Part shown: piece by piece, positions 8,177 to 16,756 of the stretch
How the letters are laid out: each line of letters begins with the position of its first letter
Numbering within the stretch: position 1 is the stretch's first letter
DNA from: Streptosporangiaceae bacterium
Lineage (GTDB): Bacteria; Actinomycetota; Actinomycetes; Streptosporangiales; Streptosporangiaceae
Reading direction: 5' to 3'
Length of the DNA: 59,486 nt
NCBI GenBank assembly: GCA_025934635.1
Contig: JAICWX010000008.1
Location: forward strand, 1-59,486
Made by a program: the position numbers and the translations under genes
The notes under the pieces: model-generated
What the model saw: the letters and a program-made list of their open reading frames with translations, nothing else
Told to the model about the DNA's origin: nothing
The model's database searches: none

Positions 8177-8794
8177 ATGACTGATGAGCGGGTCGCGGCG
8201 GGAGCCGCGAGCCCGGCCCCCCGGCCGGGGACCACGCGGCGCAGGCGATGGCGGGGCCGGCGGCACTGGCCCGCGCTCATCGCACGGTTTCCGAGGCTGT
8301 TCTGGCGCCCCGCCGAGGATGCCAGCTGGGACACTGACGCCGAGTGGCCGGTGGTGACGCCGCAGAGCCTGGCGGACTACCCGCGGCTCGGGACGGATCT
8401 GCGGGTCTGGCCCGATCAGCTCGAGCCCCGGTTCCGCCAGTATGACCACCGGGCGCAGATCCTGCAGAACCGGTTCTGGCGCCAGCGCGTGCTGCTGATC
8501 GGCGGCGGCCTGCTGGCTACCTCCCTGGCCACCATCCAGGCGGCCTGGGGCGGCGGGCACGTCTGGGTGGCGGTGATCCAGGCGGTGCTCACCGGGCTGC
8601 TGGCCGGCCTGGCCGTGCTGCTGCGCTCGCGGCGCGCCCAGTACGGATACCTGTCGGCCCGGCTCAAGGCCGAGCAGATCAAGAGCGAGTTCTACCTGTT
8701 CCTGGCCAGAGCCGGCGACTATGCGCACGATGACCGCATGGCCCGGCTCTGCCAGGCGGTCGACGACATCGAGGCGTCTGAGGGGGTGTCGTGA
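8177..8794 (+). CDS. DUF4231/SLATT-type two-TM membrane protein
   Basis: The 205-residue protein has a basic N-terminus (RRRRWRGRRH, residues 21-30), then the conserved stretch WPVVTPQSLADYPRLGTDLRVWPDQLEPRFRQYDHRAQ. Two membrane segments follow (about 105-124 and 128-149), then a cytosolic helix (LSARLKAEQIKSEFYLFL). This layout matches the DUF4231/SLATT group of two-TM proteins proposed by Burroughs and colleagues to be pore-forming effectors of nucleotide-sensing conflict systems. ATG 8177 follows GGAGG by 8 bases. The stop overlaps the next gene's GTG by 4 bp, so both are made together. The LSDAT/SLOG gene faces them from the other side. Confidence 0.75.
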   Translation: MTDERVAAGAASPAPRPGTTRRRRWRGRRHWPALIARFPRLFWRPAEDASWDTDAEWPVVTPQSLADYPRLGTDLRVWPDQLEPRFRQYDHRAQILQNRFWRQRVLLIGGGLLATSLATIQAAWGGGHVWVAVIQAVLTGLLAGLAVLLRSRRAQYGYLSARLKAEQIKSEFYLFLARAGDYAHDDRMARLCQAVDDIEASEGVS

Positions 8795-9252
8795 GCGAGC
8801 GCAACGCGGAGTTCCTCCGGTTCTACCAGGAGGGACGAATCGAGGGCCAGGTGCGGTTCTACCGCAGCCGGCTCGACCAGTTCGACCGGGCGACGGGCCA
8901 GAGCCTGTTCATCTCCGCCGCGATCCTCGGCTTCGCCTCCGGGGCCGGCGCGCTGGCCGGCACGGCCACGGGGTGGGCGAGCGGGTGGGCCGCGGTGGCC
9001 GCCATCTTGTCCGCGATGTCAACGGCGCTGGCCGCCTACGTCGCGCTGTACGCCTTCGAGCAGCAGTCCAAGATCTACGGTGACGCCGTCCGGGCCGTTC
9101 GCGCCGCGGGCCGGGCGCGGCTCGCGCCGGGCGCGACTCCTGGTGACCAGGACATCAGCGAGCTTGTCCAGCGGGTGGAGGAGGCGCTGCGCCGGGAAAA
9201 GTTCCAGTGGGGCCAGCTCACGTCCCAGGTCCAGCTCGATGACCAGCCGTAA
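8791..9252 (+). CDS. SLATT-domain two-TM membrane protein
   Basis: The 153-residue protein begins MSERNAEFLRFYQEGRIEGQ, has two close membrane spans (about 38-57 and 67-90), and continues into a charged helical tail with the motif YAFEQQSKIYGDAVRAVR. This matches the second SLATT type that commonly follows a DUF4231-like partner in actinobacteria. The start is GTG in a GTGA overlap with the upstream gene. Family knowledge suggests the two SLATT proteins form a membrane effector gated by a SLOG sensor; here the sensor gene is the convergent one at 9019-9963, whose 3' end overlaps this gene by 234 bp on the opposite strand. Confidence 0.75.
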   Translation: MSERNAEFLRFYQEGRIEGQVRFYRSRLDQFDRATGQSLFISAAILGFASGAGALAGTATGWASGWAAVAAILSAMSTALAAYVALYAFEQQSKIYGDAVRAVRAAGRARLAPGATPGDQDISELVQRVEEALRREKFQWGQLTSQVQLDDQP

Positions 9253-9963
9253 GGAATAGCCGGGAGCCAGGACTGACCCGATCGCCGAGCGGAGCGCTGC
9301 GGGATCGCCGAGGGGTACGACCCTGGTCCCCGGGAAGGCCGCCGCCCGCGCGGCCCTCGGATCCCCGGGCCGGCCGTGCGCGGCGGCCGCGATGGCGTCC
9401 GCGGTCCGGCCGGTGCCCGCCACGACGATGACGGGCCGCCTGGCCTCGAGGCTGTGCTCGATGTCGCGGTAGGTGATCTCGCCGCCGTTGACGACGAGGG
9501 TCGCCGACGGCCAGCCGTCAGCGATGGCGGCGGCCACCCGGGAGAGCCACGGTGATTCGTCCCCCCAGGTATCCCCGGGCACCAGGATGACCTGGGTATG
9601 GTGCGGGTCGAGCGGGGCGGCGCCCGGTGCCGGGCGCGTCCCGGGGAGGATGGCGGTTCCCATGGCCGCTACCCCGACCAGCGGGAAGCTCGCCCCGGCG
9701 GTGTCATGGGCGTGCCCGATGACCCGCATGACCCCGGAATCGGTGCCGCCGTCCACGACCGCGGCCCCCCAGTCGCCGAGCGCCTGGATAACCTGGCCGA
9801 CCGCCCCGGCCAGTGCCGTCATGTGCTCCGGCGACATGCCGCCGGCCCCGCCGACCACCACCAGGACGGGCCGGCCCGTCGCGACGCCGAGGGCCTCCAG
9901 GGTCGCGGGGACGTCGCCGGGCGCGGCGACCCGCGCGACGGGCGGCACGGTCATTCCGCTCAC
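9019..9963 (-). CDS. LSDAT/SLOG (TRPM-like) nucleotide-sensor protein
   Basis: The 314-residue protein has a Rossmann-like SLOG fold of the LSDAT type related to the cytosolic part of TRPM channels. Visible motifs are VVGGAGGM (36-43), DGGTDSGVM (71-79), HHTQVILVPG, GDESPW (134-139), VVNGGE and AGTGRTAD. The family is predicted to bind NAD- or nucleotide-derived ligands. The recognisable domain ends near residue 236, exactly where the frame enters the SLATT gene on the other strand; the last 78 residues are antisense to it and look unconserved, so the stop may have been lost. GTG 9963 follows GAGGGA; ATG 9954 is the alternative. Confidence 0.75.
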   Translation of the reverse strand: MSGMTVPPVARVAAPGDVPATLEALGVATGRPVLVVVGGAGGMSPEHMTALAGAVGQVIQALGDWGAAVVDGGTDSGVMRVIGHAHDTAGASFPLVGVAAMGTAILPGTRPAPGAAPLDPHHTQVILVPGDTWGDESPWLSRVAAAIADGWPSATLVVNGGEITYRDIEHSLEARRPVIVVAGTGRTADAIAAAAHGRPGDPRAARAAAFPGTRVVPLGDPAALRSAIGSVLAPGYSLRLVIELDLGRELAPLELFPAQRLLHPLDKLADVLVTRSRARREPRPARGANGPDGVTVDLGLLLEGVQRDVGGQRR

Positions 9964-10167
9964 GCTGTCGTTCCCTCAGACCTGTGCCCGGCGCCGTGCG
10001 GGCACTTCTCCGCAATCATGCACTAATTTCCGGCCGTGCTCGGCTCAGCCGTCACGCCGCTGTGTACCGGAAACCGGCCCGGACTATAGTTCCTATATCT
10101 GATCGGTAAGATATGTATTAGGGACTCCGCCTCGCGGAGCGCCCGCCGATGCCTATAGCGTTGTCCC

Positions 10168-10830
10168 ATGGCACAGCGCAGTGAGCAGATCAGCCTTCAT
10201 CTCAACGCGTACCTGACCGCGCACAGCAGCCCGCCGGACGCCGTCCTGCGGGAGCTGGCGAACGAGACGGCGGACCTGTTCCCGTTCGAGACCGGCCTGG
10301 CGATCCCGCCGGAGCAGGGCACCCTGATGACGCTGCTGACCCAGCTCACCGGCGCCGCGTCGGCCATCGAGATCGGCACCTTCACCGGCTACTCCTCGAT
10401 CTGCATTGCTCGTGGCCTAGCCAACCAGGGACACCTGCTGTGCTGCGACATCAGCGAGGAATGGACCGCGGTGGCCAGGAAGTACTGGGAGAAGGCGGGC
10501 CTGTCAGACCGGATCGAGCTCCGGCTCGGCCCGGCCATCGACACCCTGCGGTCGCTGCCGGACCAGGAGATGTTCGACGTGGCGTTCATCGACGCCGACA
10601 AGGGCGGCTACCTCGGCTACTGGCGCGAGGTCGTGCCCCGGGTCAGGCCGGGCGGGCTCATCATGGTCGACAACACGTTCTCGCACGGCCGGGTGATCGA
10701 CGCCGGCAACGACAATCCCCTGGTGATCGCGGTCCGGGACTTCAACGACCTCGCCGCGGCCGACGACCGGGTGGACCTGGTCATGGTCCCGATCGGCGAC
10801 GGGCTGACGCTGGCCCGCAAGCGGGACTAG
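10168..10830 (+). CDS. Class I SAM-dependent O-methyltransferase
   Basis: The 220-residue protein is a caffeoyl-CoA/catechol-type O-methyltransferase. The SAM-binding motif IEIGTFTGYSSICIARGL is followed by CCDISEEW, the metal-site region FIDADKGGYLGYW and IMVDNTF, and the family end VPIGDGLTLARKR. Its length is normal. It probably methylates a small phenolic or hydroxylated substrate with a divalent metal; the substrate cannot be told. No Shine-Dalgarno precedes the ATG, while TATAGC ends 9 bp upstream, so the transcript may be leaderless. The stop TAG shares its CTAG with the stop of the convergent livF. Confidence 0.85.
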   Translation: MAQRSEQISLHLNAYLTAHSSPPDAVLRELANETADLFPFETGLAIPPEQGTLMTLLTQLTGAASAIEIGTFTGYSSICIARGLANQGHLLCCDISEEWTAVARKYWEKAGLSDRIELRLGPAIDTLRSLPDQEMFDVAFIDADKGGYLGYWREVVPRVRPGGLIMVDNTFSHGRVIDAGNDNPLVIAVRDFNDLAAADDRVDLVMVPIGDGLTLARKRD

Positions 10831-11609
10831 CCGGCCCTGACGGCCCCCCCGAGGTAGAGCGCGCCGATCTCGGGGTTCTCGAGCACCTGGCGCCCGGTGC
10901 CGGACAGCCGCACCTGGCCGCTCTCCATCACCACGCCGTGGCTGGAGAGCCGCAGGCCGGCCCGGGCGTTCTGCTCGACCAGCAAGATCGTGGTCCCGGC
11001 CGCGTTCATCTGCCTGATCGCGTCGAACACGGTCCGCAAGATCCTGGGCGCCAGGCCCATCGACGGCTCGTCCAGGAGCAGCAGCCGGGGCTCGAGCATC
11101 AGCGCGCGGGCGAACTCCACCAGCCGCTGCTGCCCGCCGGACAGGCTGCCCGCCTTCTTCCCCGCCCAGCTGGCGATGTCGGGGAACAGGTCGGACACCG
11201 CCGCCGCCCGGCGTGCCGTCAGCGCCCGGTCGGCCAGGATGTACCCGCCGAGCTCGATGTTCTCCCGCACCGTCATGTCGCGGAACAGGCTGTGGTTCTG
11301 CGGCACCTGCACCACGCCCAGGCGCAGGATCTGGCGCGGCTGCAAGCCCGCGAGGTCGCGCCCGTCCAGCTCGATCGAGCCGAGGCGCGGCCGCAGCAGC
11401 CCGCTGACCGCGCTCAGGAGCGTGGATTTGCCTGCCCCGTTCGGTCCGACGACACAGGTGATGCCGCCCTCGGGCACCTGCAGCGAGACCCCGCGCAGCA
11501 CATCGCCGCCGCCGTAGCCGGCCACCAGGCCCGTGATTTTCAGTACCGAACGGGGCCCGGTGCCCGCTGCGGCCTCCGGTGCCTGCCCCGGCCCGGCCGG
11601 CCCGGTCAC
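10827..11609 (-). CDS. livF: Branched-chain amino acid ABC transporter ATPase LivF
   Basis: The 260-residue ATPase has Walker A GPNGAGKST, signature LSGGQQRLVEFARAL, Walker B LLLLDEPSMGLAP and H-loop LLVEQNA, all typical of LivF. The start is GTG 11609 in a GTGA overlap with livG. It is the last gene of the importer operon and energises uptake together with LivG. The wider HAAT family also imports other amino acids, amides or urea, so the exact substrate is uncertain. The stop shares four bases with the stop of the convergent methyltransferase gene. Confidence 0.9.
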   Translation of the reverse strand: MTGPAGPGQAPEAAAGTGPRSVLKITGLVAGYGGGDVLRGVSLQVPEGGITCVVGPNGAGKSTLLSAVSGLLRPRLGSIELDGRDLAGLQPRQILRLGVVQVPQNHSLFRDMTVRENIELGGYILADRALTARRAAAVSDLFPDIASWAGKKAGSLSGGQQRLVEFARALMLEPRLLLLDEPSMGLAPRILRTVFDAIRQMNAAGTTILLVEQNARAGLRLSSHGVVMESGQVRLSGTGRQVLENPEIGALYLGGAVRAG

Positions 11610-12388
11610 GGCTGCTCTCCTGACTGATCCCCTGGCGGCTGTTCCACCGGCGGCTCCCCGGGGTGCGGGTCGTCGTCGTCGAGGTCCTCGCCCAGGTAGG
11701 CGTTGAGCACCCGGCGGTCGGTCCTGATGATGTCCGGCGGCCCGGCCGCGACCACCGCGCCCGAGTCCAGCACCGTGACCCGGTCGCACAGCCCCATGAC
11801 GAACTCCATGTTGTGCTCGACGATCAGGAACGTCGTGCCGCCCGCGTTCAGCTCCCTGATCCGGTCGGCGATGACGTTCACCAGCGAGAGGTTGACGCCG
11901 CCGGCCGGCTCGTCGAGCAGGATGACGGCGGGGTCCGAGACCAGCACGTAGGCGAGCTCCAGGAGCTTGCGCTGGCCGTAGGACAGCGTGCCGGCCAGCG
12001 CGGCGTGGTGCCCGGCGATGCCGACGAACTCCAGCTGCTCCATGGCGCGCCTGCGGGCCGCGGCGCGCCCGTTCGGCGAGGCCACCAGCATGTTCTCCAG
12101 CACCGTGAGGCTGGCGAAGATCCTGGTCAGCTGGAAGGTCCGGCCGATCCCGAAGGCGAAGACCTTGTCCGGGGCGACGTTGGTGATTTTCTTGTCGGCC
12201 AGGTACACATGCCCCGCGTCCGCCTTGGCGTACCCGGTGATGACGTTGAACAGGGTGGTCTTGCCCGACCCGTTCGGCCCGATCAGGCCGGCCACCGAGC
12301 CCTCGTCGACCTCCACCGTGCAGGCGTCCAGCGCGTGCACGCCGCCGTAGGCCTTGCGCACGGCCTCGGTGCGTAGCAGCACGGTCAT
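11606..12388 (-). CDS. livG: Branched-chain amino acid ABC transporter ATPase LivG
   Basis: The 260-residue ATPase has Walker A GPNGSGKTT, the LivG-type LTRIFASLTVLENMLVA segment, signature LSYGQRKLLELAYVL, Walker B VILLDEPAGGVN and H-loop LIVEHNM. The ATG at 12388 overlaps the livM stop by 4 bp. The C-terminal tail (DDDDPHPGEPPVEQPPGDQSGEQP) is an acidic, Pro-rich extension beyond the usual end. It pairs with LivF as the second nucleotide-binding subunit. Confidence 0.9.
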   Translation of the reverse strand: MTVLLRTEAVRKAYGGVHALDACTVEVDEGSVAGLIGPNGSGKTTLFNVITGYAKADAGHVYLADKKITNVAPDKVFAFGIGRTFQLTRIFASLTVLENMLVASPNGRAAARRRAMEQLEFVGIAGHHAALAGTLSYGQRKLLELAYVLVSDPAVILLDEPAGGVNLSLVNVIADRIRELNAGGTTFLIVEHNMEFVMGLCDRVTVLDSGAVVAAGPPDIIRTDRRVLNAYLGEDLDDDDPHPGEPPVEQPPGDQSGEQP

Positions 12389-13461
12389 CGGCTGGTCTCC
12401 CTCGCGGGCGCTTCGCTGGGCGGGGCCGGGGCGGCCGGCGTCGTGACCGGCGCGACCGCGGGGCGGCCCCGGGTCCGCAGCCGCCTTATCCATTCACCGA
12501 TGCTCGGCACGAGGCCCCGCGGCACGAAGAGCACGATGAGGAGGAACAGTGCGCCGAGCAGGATCTCGCTGACGTAGCCGTTGGTGTACTTGATGGTCAG
12601 GTAGAGCTGACCGGGTTCGATGATGAGCGCGCCGAGAACCGGGCCGGCGATCGTCCCGAGACCGCCCAGGAATGCCATCAGCACCAGGGACAGGTCGAAC
12701 AGCGGATCGAATCCCGATTGCGGCTGGACCTGGGTGAGGTAGAGGAACCACACCCCGCCGATCACCGCCGTCACCGCTCCCGACAGCACGAACGCCGCCA
12801 TCTTCACCCGCATGGCGTGCACGCCGAGCCCGCGCGCCCGGTCCTCGTCATCCCTGATCGCCCGGAGCTGCAGGCCGAACCGGGAGCGCCGGATCAGGAC
12901 CGCGATGACGATCATGGCCACGGCGCAGGCCAGCGTGATGTAGTAGAAGCGGTCATTGAAATCCGTCGGCGACCAGGGCAGGAAGGGCGCCGAGACGCCT
13001 ATGGTGCCGCCGGTGAAGGAATTGAGGTTGAAGGCCATCAGCTGGAAGATGAAGAACACGGCGATCGTGATCACGATGAACGTGTGCCGGCGCACCCGCA
13101 ACGCCACCAGGCCGAACGGGACTGCGATGGCCGCCCCGACGGCCGCGGCCAGCGGCAGCAGGGCGAACACCCCGACACCGTTGATGTGCCAGTCCCTGGC
13201 CGCGATGCCGACGGCGTAAGCGCCGCTGCCGAAGAACACCGCGTGGCCGAGCGAGATGTAACCGGAAAAGCCGGAGAACACATTCCAGGCGGAGGCCACG
13301 GCCACGAAGATCAGCGCGTAGATCGCGTAGTTCGTCACCACGGGACTGCCGAACACCAGCGGGAACCCGATAGCCGCCACGGCCAGCACGATCAGTACCA
13401 GCCCGGCCACCGCGCGCCGCCTGCTCACAGTGCCTTCCGCCATACCCATCGCATTGTCCAT
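12385..13461 (-). CDS. livM: Branched-chain amino acid ABC transporter permease LivM
   Basis: The 358-residue permease has about ten hydrophobic segments and LivM landmarks (GFSGYISLGHAVFFGSGAYAVGI; the cytosolic loop RRSRFGLQLRAIRDDEDRARGLGV; FLGGLGTIAGPVLGALII). The ATG at 13461 shares one base with the livH stop (TGATG). The C-terminus is Pro/Ala-rich. It forms the membrane channel with LivH. Confidence 0.9.
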   Translation of the reverse strand: MDNAMGMAEGTVSRRRAVAGLVLIVLAVAAIGFPLVFGSPVVTNYAIYALIFVAVASAWNVFSGFSGYISLGHAVFFGSGAYAVGIAARDWHINGVGVFALLPLAAAVGAAIAVPFGLVALRVRRHTFIVITIAVFFIFQLMAFNLNSFTGGTIGVSAPFLPWSPTDFNDRFYYITLACAVAMIVIAVLIRRSRFGLQLRAIRDDEDRARGLGVHAMRVKMAAFVLSGAVTAVIGGVWFLYLTQVQPQSGFDPLFDLSLVLMAFLGGLGTIAGPVLGALIIEPGQLYLTIKYTNGYVSEILLGALFLLIVLFVPRGLVPSIGEWIRRLRTRGRPAVAPVTTPAAPAPPSEAPARETSR

Positions 13462-14339
13462 CACTGTGCCCGGACCGGCTGCCGGCCGAAGAACCCGGTC
13501 GGGCGGATCACCAGCACCACCACCAGGGCGGCGTAGAACACCACGATCGCCCATTCCGGCGACCATATATCGACCAGCGACTCCACGGTGAGCATGAACA
13601 CCGACGCGACGAGCGCGCCGCCGATGCTGCCGAGGCCGCCGAGGATGATGATCGCGAGCAGCCGCGAGATCAGGTCGTAGCCGCTGTTGGGGTTGAAGCT
13701 GTTCGTGGCGCCGAACATCATGCCGCCGGCCGCGGTCACCGCGACGCCGACGCCGAAGGTGATGGCGGCGACGCGGTTCACGTCAATCCCGATCAGCCGC
13801 GCCGCCGTCTCGTCCTGCATGGTGGCCCGCACGCTGCGCCCGAACCTGGTCCGGTAGAGCAGCGAGTAAATGGCGACGACCAGAAGCAGCGCCAGCACGA
13901 AGCCGTAGATATAGATATACGACAGGTAAAAGCCGAGCACGTGCACGCTGGATTGCACGTAGGAGGCATTCAGCTGCTTGGGGTTGGGCCCGAAGATCTC
14001 GTAGAGGATACCCTCGATGATCAGCGCGACCGCGTAGCTGACCAGCAGGGTCATGGATGTGCGTTCCCGGCCGCGGAGCCGCCGGATAAACGCCCACTGG
14101 ATGAACACGCCGATTACGAACATGACGGGCACGGTGATCAGCAACCCGACGAACAGGTCCAGGTGCAGCCGCACGGATAGCTGGTAGCTGAGGTAGGCGC
14201 CCAGGATGACCAGGACACCCTGGGCGATGTTGATGATGTCAAGCACGCCGAAGATCAGCGTCAGGCCGACAGCCATCAGGGCGTAAACGCCGCCGACGAG
14301 TATGCCATCGGCGATGGCCTGGTAGATCTGGTGTGCCAT
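13461..14339 (-). CDS. livH: Branched-chain amino acid ABC transporter permease LivH
   Basis: The 292-residue permease starts with the family hallmark ILVGGVYALMAVGLTLIFGVLDIINIAQG. It contains the coupling loop RTRFGRSVRATMQDETAARLIGIDVNRV and the late GGLGSIGGALVASVFMLTVESL. The ATG lies 4 bp after the stop of the binding-protein gene, so the two genes are co-transcribed and probably coupled. It is the partner of LivM. Confidence 0.9.
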   Translation of the reverse strand: MAHQIYQAIADGILVGGVYALMAVGLTLIFGVLDIINIAQGVLVILGAYLSYQLSVRLHLDLFVGLLITVPVMFVIGVFIQWAFIRRLRGRERTSMTLLVSYAVALIIEGILYEIFGPNPKQLNASYVQSSVHVLGFYLSYIYIYGFVLALLLVVAIYSLLYRTRFGRSVRATMQDETAARLIGIDVNRVAAITFGVGVAVTAAGGMMFGATNSFNPNSGYDLISRLLAIIILGGLGSIGGALVASVFMLTVESLVDIWSPEWAIVVFYAALVVVLVIRPTGFFGRQPVRAQ

Positions 14340-14343
14340 CTGA

Positions 14344-15636
14344 CTACTTAGTCCAGTTCGGCTTGGGGTTGATGATCGCCACCGCCCCGGTCGAGCCGAG
14401 CGGGAGCACCTGCTTGTACGTGGCGTCCTTCTGCCACTGGAAGATGAACGCCGCGGCGGCGCCGTTCTTGCCCTGCGAATCGAACTTCACCGGCCCCTGG
14501 ACGGTGCTGAGCGTCACGCCGCTGTGCAGGTAGCTGATGATCTTGGCGTTGTCGGCGCCCTTGGTGGCGGTGACCGCCGCGGCCATCACCTGCCCGACCG
14601 CGTAGCCCTCGGCCACGTCGGCGTTGACGTCCGACGGGGACCCGCCGTACTTGGCGATGTATGCCTGCACCATGGCCTGGCTGGCCGGATTCGCATATTC
14701 CGGGTACCAGCCGTTGGGCACCATCATCCCGGTCGCGTTGCCCTTCCCGACGACGGAGGTGAACGAGGCGCCCTGGTCCGGGCCTGCCGCGCTGATGAAC
14801 ATCTTCGGGTTGTAATGCTGCTGCTGGAACGCCTGCATGAACGCGGCCACCGTCGGGACGTCGGTGGATCCGAGCACCACGGCCTGCGCGCCGGTGGCGG
14901 CCACCTGGTCGGCGGCCGGCTTGTAGGAGGCGTTCTCGGCCGGGAAGATCTTCGAGTACACCGTCCTGACCCCGAGCGCCTGCAGCCTGGTCTGGGCGAG
15001 CTGCACCGGCGGGTCGGCGAACGGGTCGTCGGCCATCGGGTAGGCCGCCGTCTTGGGCCGCTGGCTGGCCGGCAGCGAGGCGACCCAGTTGACGAACGGC
15101 ACCAGCTCGTCTTCGATCGGCAGGCTCACGTCGAAGATGACGTGCGCCGACTGGTTGGCCGGGCTCGCGAACACCGACGGCGCTCCGCCGGCCCCCTCGA
15201 CCATGGCGTACCCGTACCTGGCCGCGACCGATGCCGCCGGCGTGGTCAGCAGCGAGGAGAACGGCCCGAACACCAGATCCACCTTGTCGGCAGAGATCAG
15301 GGTCTGGTAGTTCGTCTGCACCTGGGTGGGCGAGCTGTTGTCGTTGAGGATCTTGAGCGTGACCTGGCGGCCGAGCAGGCCGCCGTGCGCGTTCACGTTG
15401 CTGGCCCACAGCTGATAGCCGTGCTGGAAGGCCTGGCCGTCGGCGGAGAAGTCGCCGGTCAGCGACAGTGACGCGCCGATCACGATCGGCTTGCTGGTGC
15501 TCGGGCTGGAACTCGTGCCGGCGGCGCCGGTGCTGCTACCGCTGCTGCTGCAGGCCGCCACGAGGCCGGCTGACAGGACAGCTACCGCGCTCAGGGCGAG
15601 GCCGTTCTTGGAGAGCCGGGGGAAGGGGGGTTTCAC
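14344..15636 (-). CDS. ABC transporter substrate-binding lipoprotein (LivJ/K-like)
   Basis: The 430-residue protein has a lipoprotein signal (LSAVAVLSAGLVAAC, lipid-modified Cys29) followed by a Ser/Thr/Gly linker. The mature type I periplasmic-binding fold opens with IVIGASLSLTGDFSADGQAFQHGYQLW. It captures substrate outside the membrane and delivers it to LivH-LivM. GTG 15636 follows GGAGG by 6 bases. Only 39 bp separate it from the upstream dehydrogenase gene, which suggests one transcript. Linkage to a beta-hydroxyacid dehydrogenase suggests valine or a branched-chain-derived acid as cargo, but this is inference. Confidence 0.85.
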   Translation of the reverse strand: MKPPFPRLSKNGLALSAVAVLSAGLVAACSSSGSSTGAAGTSSSPSTSKPIVIGASLSLTGDFSADGQAFQHGYQLWASNVNAHGGLLGRQVTLKILNDNSSPTQVQTNYQTLISADKVDLVFGPFSSLLTTPAASVAARYGYAMVEGAGGAPSVFASPANQSAHVIFDVSLPIEDELVPFVNWVASLPASQRPKTAAYPMADDPFADPPVQLAQTRLQALGVRTVYSKIFPAENASYKPAADQVAATGAQAVVLGSTDVPTVAAFMQAFQQQHYNPKMFISAAGPDQGASFTSVVGKGNATGMMVPNGWYPEYANPASQAMVQAYIAKYGGSPSDVNADVAEGYAVGQVMAAAVTATKGADNAKIISYLHSGVTLSTVQGPVKFDSQGKNGAAAAFIFQWQKDATYKQVLPLGSTGAVAIINPKPNWTK

Positions 15637-15675
15637 CCGGTGCCTCCTTTCTCCTCGTTTGGGTTTGTCACGGAT

Positions 15676-16623
15676 TCAGGTGTCGCTAGTGCCGAGCCCG
15701 TCGGACACCTCCGCGTGCTCGCTGACGAGCGCGAGGCCCGCGGAATCCGCCTGCTGCTGCAGCAGGGCGGCGAAATCAGAATCGCCGTACCCCCGTCCGA
15801 CCAGCCCTTGGATCAGCTGGTGAACCACCGCAGCGACCGGCATCGGCACTTCGTGTTCCCGCGCGGCGGCCAGGCCAAGATCGAAGTCCTTGCGCAGCAG
15901 CGTGGCGGTGAACGTTGCTTCGAAATCGAGGTTCACGTAGGCCGGCGTCTTGTAGCCGGTGAACAGCGAACCCATCACGCTCTTGTTGAGGCAGTCGAGG
16001 AACGCCTGCCGGCTGATCCCGCTCTTTTCGGCGAGAACCGTGATCTCGGCGAGCGACTGGGCGACCACGCCGAGAATGAGATTGTGACACAGTTTCACCG
16101 TCCTGGCCTGCTCGCCGTCACCCACGTAGGTGACACCGCGGCCCAGCATGGTCAGGTACGGCTCCGCCAGGTCGAAGGCATCGCGCGGGCCGGAGACCGC
16201 GGCGGTCATCTTCCCGGCCCGCACCACCTTCGGGTTGCCCATCACCGGCGCGGCCAGCAGGGCGGTGCCCCGGCCGGCGACCTCGGCCCGCACCCGGGCT
16301 GAGGCCTCAGCCGAGACCGTCGAGCAATCAATGAGTACCGCCGGCGCCGCGCCGGTACCGGACATCAGGCCGCCCGGGCCCAGCACCGCGGAGATCAGGT
16401 CCGGCGACGAGCCGACGGTGATGAAGACGATGTCCCTGGCCGCCAGGTCCGCGGCGGTGGCCGCGGGCTTGGCGCCCAGCCGTGTCAGCGGCTCCGTCTT
16501 GTTCATGGAGCGGTTGAAAACGGCGAGGTCACAGCCGGCCGAGAGAAGCCGGCGCCCCATCTCCACGCCCATGCGGCCGGTGCCGAGCCAGCCGAGCCGA
16601 TGCGCATGATCGTGTGCCGCCAT
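15676..16623 (-). CDS. NAD(P)-dependent beta-hydroxyacid dehydrogenase (3-hydroxyisobutyrate dehydrogenase family)
   Basis: The 315-residue protein has the Rossmann signature LGWLGTGRMGVEMGRRL (from residue 10), the family loop VLIDCSTVSAEASARVRAE, APVMGNPKVVRAGKMTAAVSG, the catalytic-lysine motif KLCHNLILG, and a C-terminal domain with LLRKDFDLGL. The family oxidises 3-hydroxyisobutyrate, tartronate semialdehyde-related or similar beta-hydroxyacids. ATG 16623 follows GGGAGGGAA. It is the first gene of the block that continues into the ABC importer and lies just downstream of two LacI-type operator candidates, so it is likely induced by the imported compound. Confidence 0.82.
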   Translation of the reverse strand: MAAHDHAHRLGWLGTGRMGVEMGRRLLSAGCDLAVFNRSMNKTEPLTRLGAKPAATAADLAARDIVFITVGSSPDLISAVLGPGGLMSGTGAAPAVLIDCSTVSAEASARVRAEVAGRGTALLAAPVMGNPKVVRAGKMTAAVSGPRDAFDLAEPYLTMLGRGVTYVGDGEQARTVKLCHNLILGVVAQSLAEITVLAEKSGISRQAFLDCLNKSVMGSLFTGYKTPAYVNLDFEATFTATLLRKDFDLGLAAAREHEVPMPVAAVVHQLIQGLVGRGYGDSDFAALLQQQADSAGLALVSEHAEVSDGLGTSDT

Positions 16624-16664
16624 GTCGCTTGATTCCCTCCCTCGTACCAGCCCAGGCTTCTGGT

Positions 16665-16690
16665 CACAATCGTTTGCACCCGAGATTGTG
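16665..16690. promoter_or_regulatory. Inverted repeat, candidate second LacI operator
   Basis: CACAATC at 16665-16671 and GATTGTG at 16684-16690 form a perfect 7-bp inverted repeat with a 12-bp spacer. Their CAATC half-sites resemble the core of the larger palindrome at 16757-16784. The repeat lies 42-67 bp upstream of the dehydrogenase start, where a repressor would block transcription. Confidence 0.45.
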
Positions 16691-16756
16691 CCCGTCTGTC
16701 CATGCTTGTCAATGCCGGATGCCCAACCTGTTACCAAAGTTCTGGGGAGGCCTGAG

